The position numbers and the translations under genes are program-made. A DNA stretch of 64,000 nucleotides from Icerya purchasi (taxonomy: Eukaryota; Arthropoda; Insecta; Hemiptera; Monophlebidae), in contig CM077115.1 of assembly GCA_039619475.1 (NCBI GenBank), positions 223,681,291 to 223,745,290 of the forward strand, given 5' to 3'. Positions 25,818 to 36,494 of the stretch are shown in pieces. Numbering within the stretch: the first letter of the stretch is position 1; every line of letters begins with the position of its first letter. Under the pieces are notes generated by a model. It ran no database searches. It saw nothing but the letters and a program-made list of their open reading frames with translations, and was not told the origin of the DNA.

Positions 25818-26714
25818 TTCATAATGCACGGAACCTTTCCGCGCCCATGAAACCCGGGAGTTTTACACTTTTATTACACGCGCAGTAATTTATTTATCGT
25901 GGTGTGTATGTACTTACGAAGTTGCGATGAGGACTCACGAAATTCATATGTCGGCCAGCGCAGAAATATAAACAAGCGGCGGCGACAGCATAGCAGAGTA
26001 GTGCAACTCGAATGATGTGACATAAGTAATAGTTTTCGCGAGGATGTCGTTAAAATCATCGGCTAACGAGATGGTCGAGTTTTTGCTGCATGCGTCGATC
26101 AATTCGTTTATTGTTCTAACCGTTACAAACAGTCGTCCACTTGAACGAGATCCAATTATTACGAAATTGGAATTATAAACGACGCCGAACGAACGTCTAT
26201 ACACACAGCGACATTCCGGTAAGTTCGCATAGGCGCGTTATGTATAGTCGATGCGCATGGCGCACATTCCACAGAGGCGCATTCGATTATTTGCAAACAC
26301 ACATCGTTCCACTGAACACGTTCCGATAATAATGCCTGTATTGTTTAATATTTTTCATTTAGAGTTCACGATGTTCCATCGGCATTCTCTGCACCGGCGT
26401 AAAAGCGTGATTTCGCAATAATCCAATCGAATGGAAACCACGCCACTTCCCTCTTTGCCCGCAACCCGCATTCGATTAGTTTCCACCTTTTATTTCACCC
26501 AATTCTGTCCAATCGCTGTTCCACTGAAAGAATTCTCTTTACCGCTCGCCTTTCCACCGATACTTCCTCCGTGTCTGTTGCACTGTTTTTGCCGCTCGAC
26601 AATCCGAGTTTTACTTTCCACTTGTATCACTCACGACTTAGCCTCTGCTCGCCGTATTTCAATTAACATTTCCGATTTTACTTTTCATCGTGTGCCAACG
26701 AATCCCTTACAACT

Positions 26715-27182
26715 ATGTGCGCATTTTCTGGGGACGGCATTTGCAACTTGAATTGTACGACAAAAAATAAGGGAGTTTGTCAATGGAAACTCGATGATCG
26801 GACATTGCGGCTGGAGAACAACATTGTGTGCAAAAGATACTATCTGACCAACAATTGTTTAGAACTGGCCGTTTACCATCAATTTTCTGACTTTCCTCTA
26901 GTGCTCCGAAATAAAACAATACAATCTGTTTTCGCAAATGACGCACACTTCAAACGCGCCGATCAAAGTCTTAATTTCAGCCATGGAAAAATAATTGTCA
27001 GTTTTTCATCGGATAACCTATTTTTTATACGACTTGGTTCGATGATAGACGCGAAAGTTTTTATTAAACTTTGCCTATTTAATTTATACCCGGCTAGTAG
27101 TCTTATAAATAAAAGAATGGACAATAAAAAAGATAAGCCGCTAAAACTGGAAAAAAAAAAAAAAGGTCAGGGGATATTTTAA
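26715..27182 (+). CDS. Unrecognised 155-residue open frame
   Basis: This is among the longest ATG-initiated open frames in the window. The N-terminal third is cysteine-containing (FSGDGICNLNCTT ... GVCQWKLDD ... VCKRYYLTNNC) and the C-terminus is lysine-rich because of a poly(A) run. I recognise no domain, signal peptide or transmembrane segment. It overlaps another open frame (26431-26751). In AT-rich DNA a frame of this length is only mildly unexpected, so it may be chance or part of a decayed element. Confidence 0.18.
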   Translation: MCAFSGDGICNLNCTTKNKGVCQWKLDDRTLRLENNIVCKRYYLTNNCLELAVYHQFSDFPLVLRNKTIQSVFANDAHFKRADQSLNFSHGKIIVSFSSDNLFFIRLGSMIDAKVFIKLCLFNLYPASSLINKRMDNKKDKPLKLEKKKKGQGIF

Positions 27183-28589
27183 ATAAATATAAACAAACAA
27201 ATGCCGGATGATGTAAATTCTCTACGGAAAAATAGAACACGAAACTAGATATTGGGCGAAAACGGAATGATAAACTTCTAGTAAATAAATGTTAAAAGGC
27301 TAGAAATAAAATGCAAGTCGACTATTTATGAAAGTAAAAGAATTTCAGCGTCTTCCGAAAGTAGTAAAAATCTGCAAACCAATCGAGAACTAGATGTAAT
27401 CGATCCGTTCCGTTCAATATTAAAGAAATTGATTTATTTTAGTGATTTGTTTCGATTCAGCCTAAAGAAACCCGTGTTATGTGTAACCTAAAGAAAAGAT
27501 AAATTGACGGGAATTTTATTTCTTGCTCTGCAGTAACAACTTCTTCATGCCGCGACTGGAACTTTTCAAACCTTTCCGTCTTGGTTAAAAACAGCCTAGT
27601 ATTCGATTATTTACAAGGAATTTAAAATAAAATTCTCTTAAAAAAAATGTCTAAGCATCGCCCGACATGTTTCTCCGATGCCGCGACAAATTCACAATGT
27701 AGGGGAAGTAGGCGGCAGCATTGCTCGAACATTTCATCAGATGATTCGCTGTAAACGGTTAAAGATCAAAAAGAAGAAGAAAGAAAAAGGAGCGACAGGA
27801 GAACAAAATATAAATTTTGATAAAATTTGCCCGATAAGCGTATTGTTAAGAAATTCAGACAACCGAAACAATCCAATGTCTCCGTAAAAAGCGTTTAAAT
27901 TTTTCGAACGGATCAAAAAGTAAAAATGGAACTGGATTCTTCAGAAGGTTTATCCGCTTCTCCCTGTATCCGAAATTTTCAGTTTTTTCCGCAGAGCTGC
28001 AATCCGTTGAACTGGCCAACATGCGCGTATTTCCTCATCTTGAACGAAAATAATTTTCCTATTTGCTTCGCATCTCTCATGTAATTAACATTATATTTTG
28101 AAGAATAACATTCAACTGCAAAATACATAGTTTACATACTATTGTGTATAACAGTCGTGTCGTGTTCGCGTACATTCTATCGCAAATTATTATCGTGAGA
28201 AATTACCTCGCCGGTACCACCGACGTCGAAAGAAAATTCACGGTTCAAGCCTTTTCTTCGAAAGAAAAATAAATTGAGTCTCATTACCAAAGGTATCGTG
28301 TACTTTTTTTTTTTCATAATGTCCTTAAGGATCTAATGAATCTAATGAGAAGAACCTTTAGCCCCAGTTGGTCCACCGTTCACTTTTACCCAAATCTCTG
28401 AATGATCACTACTTCAGGTTACTCGCAGGTTTACCCAGCCGCAAATCAAATGTTGATTATACCATAAATGTCAACGGAAGGAGAAAAAGCCGACCTTCAG
28501 TATTCTCTTTAGGTCCGTATTCTTAAGTATATTATGAAATGCTTAATTTCAAAATGCCCCGGCTCGACCTGCAGTGTCTTCTACGTAAC

Positions 28590-29160
28590 TTGCGGCCATG
28601 TATTTTATCATTGATTTAAGTTTAGTTTCTCAGTATTCGGAATGTAGTTTAGAGTTAAGTGGAAATAAATTACCGTTCAATATCGTAGCATTTAGCGTAG
28701 TTTGAGATAGGCACTATTTAAGTGTAGCGTAGCCGTAATGTTCTCACAGTAATCTATTCGTTTAACCTTTCACACTTCCAATCCTTCAGTTACCTAGCAC
28801 AATCCGGACTTTACTTAATTGTAATTGTGGCCATAAGGCTATAGATCAAGAATTTAGCGTCTACAGGGCAGAGTGGACTGATCTACTTCATTGCGGTTGC
28901 GGCTATACGGTTTCAGTACAAATCACGACTTAATATTAAATTAGTTTAGTTCGAGATGGTGTGTCTGTAACTTAAAAAAGTAGTCGTGGCCGTATTTTAC
29001 TAATTAGCTTTTCTACTAACTGTATTAGTGCTCTCTTATGCTATCATTAGTTAAATGAGTTGGGGCTCTGTGTGTTTACACAGTTTTGCGTTTAATTCGT
29101 CATCTCTGTAGGGCAGTGTAGGTTCCGCTTTACTGTAGTGGGACTATAGGTTGTTTTAGA
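28590..29160. repeat. Weak internal repetition
   Basis: Words like TAGTTTGAGAT (about 28697) and TAGTTCGAGAT (about 28945), GCGGCC/GTGGCCGTATTTTA and CAGGGCAG/AGGGCAGTGTAGG recur roughly 250 bases apart. Similarity is low and may be an ancient duplication. Confidence 0.25.
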
Positions 29161-30831
29161 TTGGTTTAAGTATTCCATTATTGCAGTGTGATCACTTCGG
29201 TACTACCATTCATTTTTCTCTTTGTGTCACTTTTTTTCCTCGATTAATGGTTTAATTAATGATAATTTTTATTTCGTTTTGCGTCCATTCTAATATTATT
29301 GAGTGTCTACGGGTTTCCTTTCTTTTTCTTTTCTCGCATTTTATATCTGCAATACCTCAAACACCGCTGTTACAGCGTTTCTGACTCCGTTTATCCATTA
29401 TACGTTCTTTCTTTGTTTTATAGAACAGTGCTCTTATTGGCGAATGCCCAGCAAAAAAACACGAAAATCAAAAATCAAAAGTAACCTCTGTACGCGACTA
29501 CCGAAACCTCAAATACAATACTATCTTCCAGTGAGTTGTGACTCCGACATCGGTTTACCTTTAAAACCCGAAAGATTCAACTATGTCTAGGTTATAGCAA
29601 AATTTCGCACAATCAGTTCCTCAAAAGCTGTACTTATGTGTCCATTCTGTAGTTCTCCCGTTACTGTACATTACCCAATCACAGAGCAGTTCTTGCTCTT
29701 TCTCTTACCGTTATAAAATATAACTTACAAGTCTTCAATTTTTTTCAAATTTCTGGCCTATCAACGAGGTAGTTTTCAAGCTAAAATCGTTTAATTATCT
29801 CGTTCGATTCTCAAAACTGGAAAAAAATCCTTACGCGACAGCTTCCGGAAGAAATGATAAACCTGATCAGTGAAAGATAACCTACTTAATAATTAAAGAA
29901 CACGAAAAGTAAAAGCCCCTCTGCTGACTCGGTTGTTAGTTCGCAAAAATTGTCTCAATCTTAAGGTTGTATTTGTAACGCAATTTTAACGTTTTATTGC
30001 GAATTGTAAAAGTTGTTTTGCTCTCGTAAAAACTGTTCCACTTATACCTTTCTCACTGTACAATTGGTACATTACGAAGCGGTAGAAATATCAAAGCGCT
30101 GCAGGCGTCACGGTGCTAGTGAGTTATCTTCGTAGGAATTTTAATTGATATTCGGAAATTAGCGACCCTGTTCAGTTCGATTAATTCTATCGATCACTGT
30201 TACAAATCGGAATGCAGTTATTGACAACTTTGATATTTTACTCCAAAAGCCGGTGGAATCTGAAAACGAAATAGGTGAAAAATCTTTAATTAGTCGCCTC
30301 TTTTAATGAGCTGGTTTCCCGTACCGAGTGCAGAGGTCAGAAAAACCAATCTCGTCGTTCTCGGTGTAGATTTCAGCGGTAAAAACATGATTTATAGAAC
30401 CTTCTGCTGAGAGACACGCAGCAATAGCTGAGACTCTTCTCATTAAAAATTTCGAACTTCCATTCCAAATACAATTCGTAACTCAATAATAAAATTCTTG
30501 CCGAGGAAACTTCCTCTTCCATAAATCATCTCTTAACAAGACGTAGCATTGTGTGCTTTGGTTCATTCAAATTATCCCGGATCATTTACTTTTACTCGGT
30601 TTATAAAATTATAGAATTTTTATCAATTAAAAAACGACTTGTTCACATTGCGCAACTTGATACACAGAATTTGCTCAAGAACATAACTGCTTATTGTGAA
30701 TGTATCCAGTTAAAATTCAGTTACAGTTTGTTAAATAATCGTCTAAGTCTTTTCAGGTATAAATACTAAAATACACTTACACTTTTAAAATCATGGTTAA
30801 TAGATTATAATATTACAAAAATGATATTATA

Positions 30832-31455
30832 ATGGAAACGATCTGGTTACAAACCTCCCTGTGGGTTCCTGGTCACGCAAAGATACCAGGAAACTTCATG
30901 GCCGATCATGCTGCTAAAGAGGCATCAAGAATTCTTCCGGTTCCACGAATTCAGATTCCACCCGGTGATGTCAAGAAAACGAGTAAAAACCTTTTTTGGA
31001 AAGTATGGCAGCAAAAAAGGGCCAGAACAACAAAATCTATCACACCTACATGCAGTCAAACCATCAGTTCGCGAATGGAAATTTCAGCCAGAAAGTCGAA
31101 ATCAAGTGGTGCTGTGCCGCCTACGTATCGGCCATTCCATCCTCACACATGCATATATATTTCAGAAGCTTGCTCCACGAATATGTGACAGATGTGAAGC
31201 TCCTATCACCATCCACCACCTTCTAACCGAATGTCCGAGGATCTTTAACCTATGCTCTAACTTCCCTCCGCAATATCCCCCTTTGTCACTCCTATCCCAC
31301 GATTCGCCATGTGTCGCATCCTTTCTCGATCTTTTCAAATCACTAAATCTATTTTATAAAATATAACAAATTTGCAGACCGCGCTCCTAGCCTAGCTGCT
31401 GTACACAGCGCGGAAAAAAAAAGATTTGGTTACAAAAAAAAAAAAAAAAAACATA
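30832..31455 (+). mobile_element. Jockey-like LINE 3' end: RNase H tail, zinc knuckle, poly(A)
   Basis: It opens inside RNase H with WVPGHAKIPGNFMADHAAKEAS (about 30861-30926), the H...AD catalytic box. After a frameshift near 31000-31060 comes RLRIGHSILTHAYIFQK, then CDRCEAPITIHHLLTECP (about 31185-31240), a C-x2-C...H-H...C knuckle typical of Jockey-group ORF2. The stop is at about 31364-31366. A perfect 6-bp-stem hairpin follows (31379-31413), then A-rich runs ending at about 31451. The 5' end is truncated at about 30832, the usual outcome of incomplete target-primed reverse transcription. Confidence 0.87.
31379..31413 (+). promoter_or_regulatory. 3' UTR hairpin of the LINE
   Basis: CCGCGC (31379-31384) pairs with GCGCGG (31408-31413) around a loop containing CTAGCCTAGCTGCTGTAC. 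It starts 12 bases after the stop codon. Related hairpins follow other LINE copies at 36201-36234 and 56720-56749. By analogy with LINE 3' ends, it could be a reverse-transcriptase recognition structure, but that is inferred. Confidence 0.6.
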
Positions 31456-31483
31456 ATTTGCTGTTCCTCGGATGACACTGAAT

Positions 31484-31507
31484 TTTTTTTTTTTTTTTTT
31501 TTTTTAT
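31484..31507. repeat. Poly(T) run
   Basis: A T homopolymer about 30 bases downstream of the LINE poly(A) tail. It may mark an inserted minus-strand tail. Confidence 0.85.
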
Positions 31508-31587
31508 TGATATTAGAAAAAACAGTCTAAAACTATTATGTCAACTACACACAGGAAAGAACTAAATTAATCAGCCAAGCTAATATA

Positions 31588-32075
31588 CAGGGTGATTATA
31601 ATTAAAATTGAAGTTTCAAAACGCTATAAAAAAAGAATCACTAATCAGAATGACGTCAAATTTGAACGGAATATTATTGGCCAAGGGGGAAAGCCGATGA
31701 CATAAAAAAAAAAAGTTTTTTAATTTTTATTTTTTTTTATTTTTGGTTTATTAACCAGGGACCTCACCCAGAAACAATTGGCGCTGTAAGTATCGTAATT
31801 TAATTGGGTTTGACTAAAAATGTCAAATGAATCGTAAAACAACGGCTGAGCTGTAAGTTAAACGTTAAACTAACAATCATGGCTGTACAAATCAAGTTTC
31901 AAAACGCTATAAATCACTGATCAGAATGACGTCAAATTTGAACGGAATATTATTAACAAAGGGGAAAAGCGGATGGAATAAGAAAAGAAAGTTTTTTTTT
32001 TTTTTTTTTTTTTGGGTTCATCAACCACGACCTCACACCCAGAAACAATTGGTGCTGTAAGCGTCAGAATTAAAT
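31588..32075. repeat. CAGGGTG-ended repeat with an internal direct duplication
   Basis: It begins TACAGGGTGATTATAATTA (about 31588). A block starting AAGTTTCAAAACGCTATAAA (copy 1 about 31610-31800) recurs at about 31895-32068. Both copies share CAGAATGACGTCAAATTTGA, CGGAATATTATT, a poly(T)-rich segment and CCCAGAAACAATTGG(C/T)GCTGTAAG. TACAGGGTG starts are typical of insect Tc1/mariner-like MITEs. No matching right terminus was found. Confidence 0.65.
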
Positions 32076-32079
32076 GAAA

Positions 32080-32932
32080 ATCGATTTTTCCCATCCGATT
32101 CTGTGGTGGATGGGCTTACATAACTAATAGTATCACACCTGTACAGCCATTTTCTCATACAGGCGCTTTACTCTTGTTCTACCATCTTGATTTTGTACGT
32201 TCGTAAACTACAAATAAAGCGAAAAATAATTGCCTTAAGCAATCATTCTTACGAATGTGCCCTAATGAATAACTGTGAAATGGAAAGAAGGAAAATAATG
32301 AAAGTTCAACTCTAAATTACTTCGAACCAACAGAATATATAAATAAATTTAGTGCAAGGGAAGAAAAAAAACAACAACAATACGTCGTAATTATAAAACT
32401 GGACGAAATAAAAATTATTACGGAGAATTAAAATGAGATGAAGAGGGAAAAGATGCGCTCAATTGTTTCGAATTTTAATTATTGTGAACTAAAGTTTCCA
32501 GACTAGGCCAAAGAAAATTAAAAATTACAAGCACGTATTGAACTGGAAGGAAAAAACCAAGCCGACACTCAGTTCGCCTAGTGACGATTTTCGAGATAAG
32601 TTCACAGATCTATTCGTTCTTTTCTGTAATTTGATATAGGCATTACTTAATCATACGGGCAGCAGGCTGACGAAACGCTCTCTTTATTATCCGCCTATTC
32701 TGGCAGCTGTGCAACTTCTATTCAGCTGTCCTACATCAGCTAGCATCTTTTTCATTTAATCTCAGGACCGTTTTCTACTTCAGCCCCCCCACATTGCGGT
32801 AGATAATATTTCTCAGCCTTTGCATAAAACACTTAATACCTCTCAATTTGCGAGATGTGTTAACTGCAATTTCTGGAATTTTCCCACTATTTTTCCGAGG
32901 CGCAATTTGGCCTCTACTAATTAGATAAATTC

Positions 32933-32966
<34 letters not shown>

Positions 32967-33985
32967 TATTATTATATATTTTAAATCGTTGCAATAATGA
33001 AACGGGTTATGCGGAAAAATATTAATATAGCTTTTTTATATAAACCGGAAGAAGCTTAAACATTTAAAAAAAAAAAAATCTTATTCGATAAACATTTAAA
33101 AATGTTTGACCGTTTGTTGGTTAATTTGAATGTAAATAATCGGTTACCGGATCGATAATCATTTATTCTATACGATAACCGATGATGTTCATTATTAACT
33201 TTAAATTAAAACAGCTAGCAAAATAAAACCGAAGGCTGAACAATTATGTGACCAAAGGAGGTAATTTTAGAAGTTAAAATTTTAGCCTTAAGAATTTTAT
33301 GTATATACTAAAAGAATTCGAGAAATCTAATATTCGTATAAAAATGAGCGGAAGTGCAGAATTTATATAGAAATTTTTAATCTACAGTTTATTTTATTTT
33401 ATAATAGAAATGAGAGTAATCTCAACGAATATCATTGAGTATCTTGATAATAAAATTTCACAGTTATTCTCTTCTCATTCCATTGTAACCAATTACTACA
33501 CCTCTTTCTGAGAATATTTTGTCAATGAAACTGAATTTTTAAACTTTATTTGTAAGAAGTAAAATTTTTTGGAATAACGGATTATGCATCAGTACATATC
33601 GAAATATGTTTCTATATAACAGAATAAAAATTAAAAAAAAAGAAAAAAGATTTTTACCTAAAATTTAAAAATAACAAAATTTTATTTTCATGTTGATTAG
33701 TTGCTTAAATAAGTGTAACTCGAGAAGTAGCAACGAAACCCGACAATTTATATGCGGGAGTTTTCAAACTAATTACAGAGAAAGATACCAATTTTTAATA
33801 GCACATATCACTCAAGCGAGATCTGACGAGTCTGAAATTAACCTTTATTTCCTAAAGAGGTTCTCACTGCACACCATGTGATGGACTGTAGAATGATGAA
33901 TTTAATCTTACTCCTTCTAAAAACCTTTCTCGGTATAATAAATACACATATTTTCCGCAAAGGCGAGGAACCCACGAATCAACTT
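32080..33985. other. Unassigned AT-rich DNA
   Basis: Nothing recognised except the TTA microsatellite. Confidence 0.45.
32932..32975. repeat. (TTA)n microsatellite
   Basis: About 14 TTA units with one interruption. Confidence 0.95.
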
Positions 33986-33989
33986 TGAC

Positions 33990-35010
33990 ATTGAACATGC
34001 TAACCTAATCGCGGTATGAATCGCAATGTGTATGGCTGCTTCGCTGATTTCTAAAACGCGTTTGACTCTATAAACCGTGGCAAATTAATCAACGTGCTCA
34101 AGAAAACTGGAATAATAGCAAAAAAGCCTATACTGAAATTAAACGGCAATGGTGAGAACTGATCATAAGTTATCAGAAAGCATCGAGATTATGAAGCATG
34201 TAAGATAGGACTGCGCGCTCTCCCCCTTACTGTTTAATATTTACTTGAAAACTACAAATGGAGTAGCCATCAACGGCGGCGTTATCAACAATATCAAAGG
34301 TGTGGACGACACCGATATCCTCGCGAGTAGTAAAAGCTGGAGATACAAAGATTGATAGATGCAGTAGTCGTGGTTGGTGAACCTTGGGACTTGTTGCTGA
34401 ATGTGGACAAATCTAAAGGTTTTCTCAAAATACACATATCGACTGCTTACAGGGCTGGTGACGAAATAATTGAACAAGCCCCAGCTTTTAAGTACCTGGG
34501 AATCCTAGTCGATGAAAACTGTAGACCAGAAAGAGAAAGGCACTTAATCGAAAAAGCCCAAATAGTCTTTATGTAAATGAGAAAATTGTTTACAATTATT
34601 GAGGCGAGTGTCGATTTACACCTTCCTATGTTACAATGTTATGTTACACCCGTTCTTACTTACGAACTCTCAACAAAGTACTGGGAGTCAATTTAGACGC
34701 TTTCGAAATATTCCTGCGTAGGAAAATGCTCAGAACAAATTGGACGTAGGAAACAACCAAACGCAGAATCTTGCGGTAAATTGGCAGAGAAAGAAAGATA
34801 CTACAAGATAAGCTATCTAGGACATGTTATGAGAGGCGGGAGGGACGCGCTGCTAAAATTAGTCTTCAAGAGAAAAATCTTTGGGAAGCGGTTACAGGGT
34901 AGAAAGTGGAAATAATGATCGGGAGATCGATGTCGTTGGCTGCGGCGACCCTCTGAGGAGATTTTTATGGAAGCGCCGTGTAAATCAACATAACAGCATC
35001 GGATCGTCAA
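33990..35010 (+). mobile_element. Decayed EN/RT-type LINE reverse transcriptase
   Basis: Ordered RT traces: VYGCFADF...NAFDSINRGKLIN (about 34030-34095, the first catalytic-Asp box, normally F-x-D-x-x-K-A-F-D), CALSPLLFNIY (about 34210-34245), and GVDDTDILAS (about 34300-34330), a decayed YADD box in which Tyr-Ala became Gly-Val. Next come LLLNVDKSK, FKYLGILVDE (about 34490-34520), YVTPVLTYELS and SYLGHVMRGGRDALLKLV (about 34818-34870). This is the same LINE type as the fragments at 4095 and 23580. Several frameshifts and stops are present. Confidence 0.83.
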
Positions 35011-35014
35011 TTTC

Positions 35015-36115
35015 CATTTTATCGAAAAACCGTTAAGAACGTATAATATGGAATTTAAAATGGCCTCAAAAATCCCGTAAAACTTCATAACTCGCGACCA
35101 GATAACTCTTTAAAAGTGGAATTCAAGAATGAGTTAGAGCAACACTCAATATCCGCTACCTGCGACTCCTTCTACTCTTATAATTGTCCCTTCATCGTGC
35201 AGAGTTAGAATATCAACTCAAATATTACACACTTCAACTGGAGCACCCGGACCTGACTCTATTCATCTCTTCATGGTGAAATATTATCTTCTTCCGCTAA
35301 AATATTTCTCTTGTAAATTTACAGTCAAATTTGGTCTTTTAGTTCTATTCCAGGGTCATAGGAATTAGCAGCCGCGATTCCCGTCCTGAAGCAAAACAAG
35401 AAACCATATGGCGATTTTAAATGTTACGTCAACTAAAATACACATTCAAAATTGAAAAATAGAGTTATGGAATTGTGTAAGTTTCGTATTACGTTTCCAT
35501 TATTGTTTTATTTTTAAATGTTTGTGAAACTCGCAAATATACTTTGATTTATCTACAAACTCGAAATAAATCCGAGTGTGATTCAGTCACAAGGGGTACT
35601 TAAATATAAATATGCTAGAAACGTTTTCGGACATGTCTCATCTTCATTTGAAAAGACAAGTAGTATTAGTAAAAATGAACAGAACCACTCGGTATCTGCG
35701 ATCTGAATCTGAAAAGACCAAATTCGTAGTCACTCGGATATACACAATAGTATGTATATAAAACGTTGAATGACGCAGGTAGCCAGTAGAGGAACAGCGT
35801 GTAAAAACCGGGAAAATCAATAACACAGAAATGAAAAAAGGGCTAAAAGAAAAAAAGTTTTATAAAAAAAAATCTAGAAAACAATTTATGTGTAAAAAAT
35901 TTATCAATAACCATTGATGACGAACTAATAAAATGGCGAATAATTAAAGTGTCGATGTTACATAGGAAACAGAAGTAATTTGTTTAGGTAATTAATATTT
36001 TAAATTATTCGACGATTGGGAATTTATGTTTATTTGATTATTTAACGATTTTAATCTGTATTCGTTCATATAAATAACCTTTTTCGGGGCTATACTTTAT
36101 TTTTTAATATATAAG
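35015..36115. other. Unassigned DNA
   Basis: No gene or element was recognised. Confidence 0.4.
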
Positions 36116-36119
36116 TCGC

Positions 36120-36490
36120 CGAATTCGTCTGGTTCTATTTATTATTAAGTGTTTTGCAGTTGTAGATTTTTCAAGTTCGTTCTTCTTCTTCCTTGATTAA
36201 CGTGCCGTGTACTGTCGCCTAGACCAGAGGCACGGATAAGATAAGAGTTAGACGGATTGAAATAAGCCAGTGATTTTGAGGAAACGTAGAAGGCGTTCAA
36301 TTTTGTCGCGAACATCAGACAGGATTTCGGAAACATTGGACGACTGGAGAATTCGTGCTCGGTATAGGTGAGACAACTGACGAGTAAATGTTGAATTGTG
36401 ACAGAAGACATTGCAATTGGAATACGGTATAGAGTAGGTTGTCTAGACAGGCGGTGACTATTAGTGATTAAGTTCGTTCTTAATTAAAAC
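36120..36490 (-). mobile_element. Jockey-like LINE C-terminus, minus strand
   Basis: The minus strand reads SVTIQHLLVSCLTYTEHEF (about 36408-36352), the H-x-L-x-x-C knuckle region. After a one-base frameshift it continues NVSEILSDVRDKIERLLRF and KITGLFQSV with a stop (about 36250). This is the standard ending of Jockey/CR1-type ORF2. A hairpin with 6-bp arms follows the stop (36234-36201), then an A-rich TAATAATAAATAG-like tail near 36150-36130. Upstream RNase H is missing or too decayed to see. Confidence 0.75.
36201..36234 (-). promoter_or_regulatory. 3' UTR hairpin of the minus-strand LINE
   Basis: CGTGCC (36201-36206) and GGCACG (36229-36234) are perfect inverted repeats. On the LINE sense strand the loop reads TCTGGTCTAGGCGACAGTACAC, resembling the loop CTCCTAGCCTAGCTGCTGTACAC at 31385. 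The arms differ from the other copy but still pair. Confidence 0.6.
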
Positions 36491-36494
36491 ACTT

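Larger units (their letters stand above)
25825..30825. other. Unassigned DNA
   Basis: About 5 kb without a recognised gene. It includes overlapping plus-strand open frames at 26431-27182, listed separately, and weak internal repetition at 28590-29160. No splice structure could be supported. Confidence 0.4.

Noticed and set aside
30340..30530. Possible RNase H middle box (SAERHAAIAETLL) upstream of the LINE at 30832
   Set aside because: Distance to the WVPGH box is about twice that expected, and no other RNase H motif lies between them.
32932..32975. Repetitive array as a possible CRISPR
   Set aside because: It is a simple TTA microsatellite. No spaced repeats with unique spacers occur anywhere in the window.
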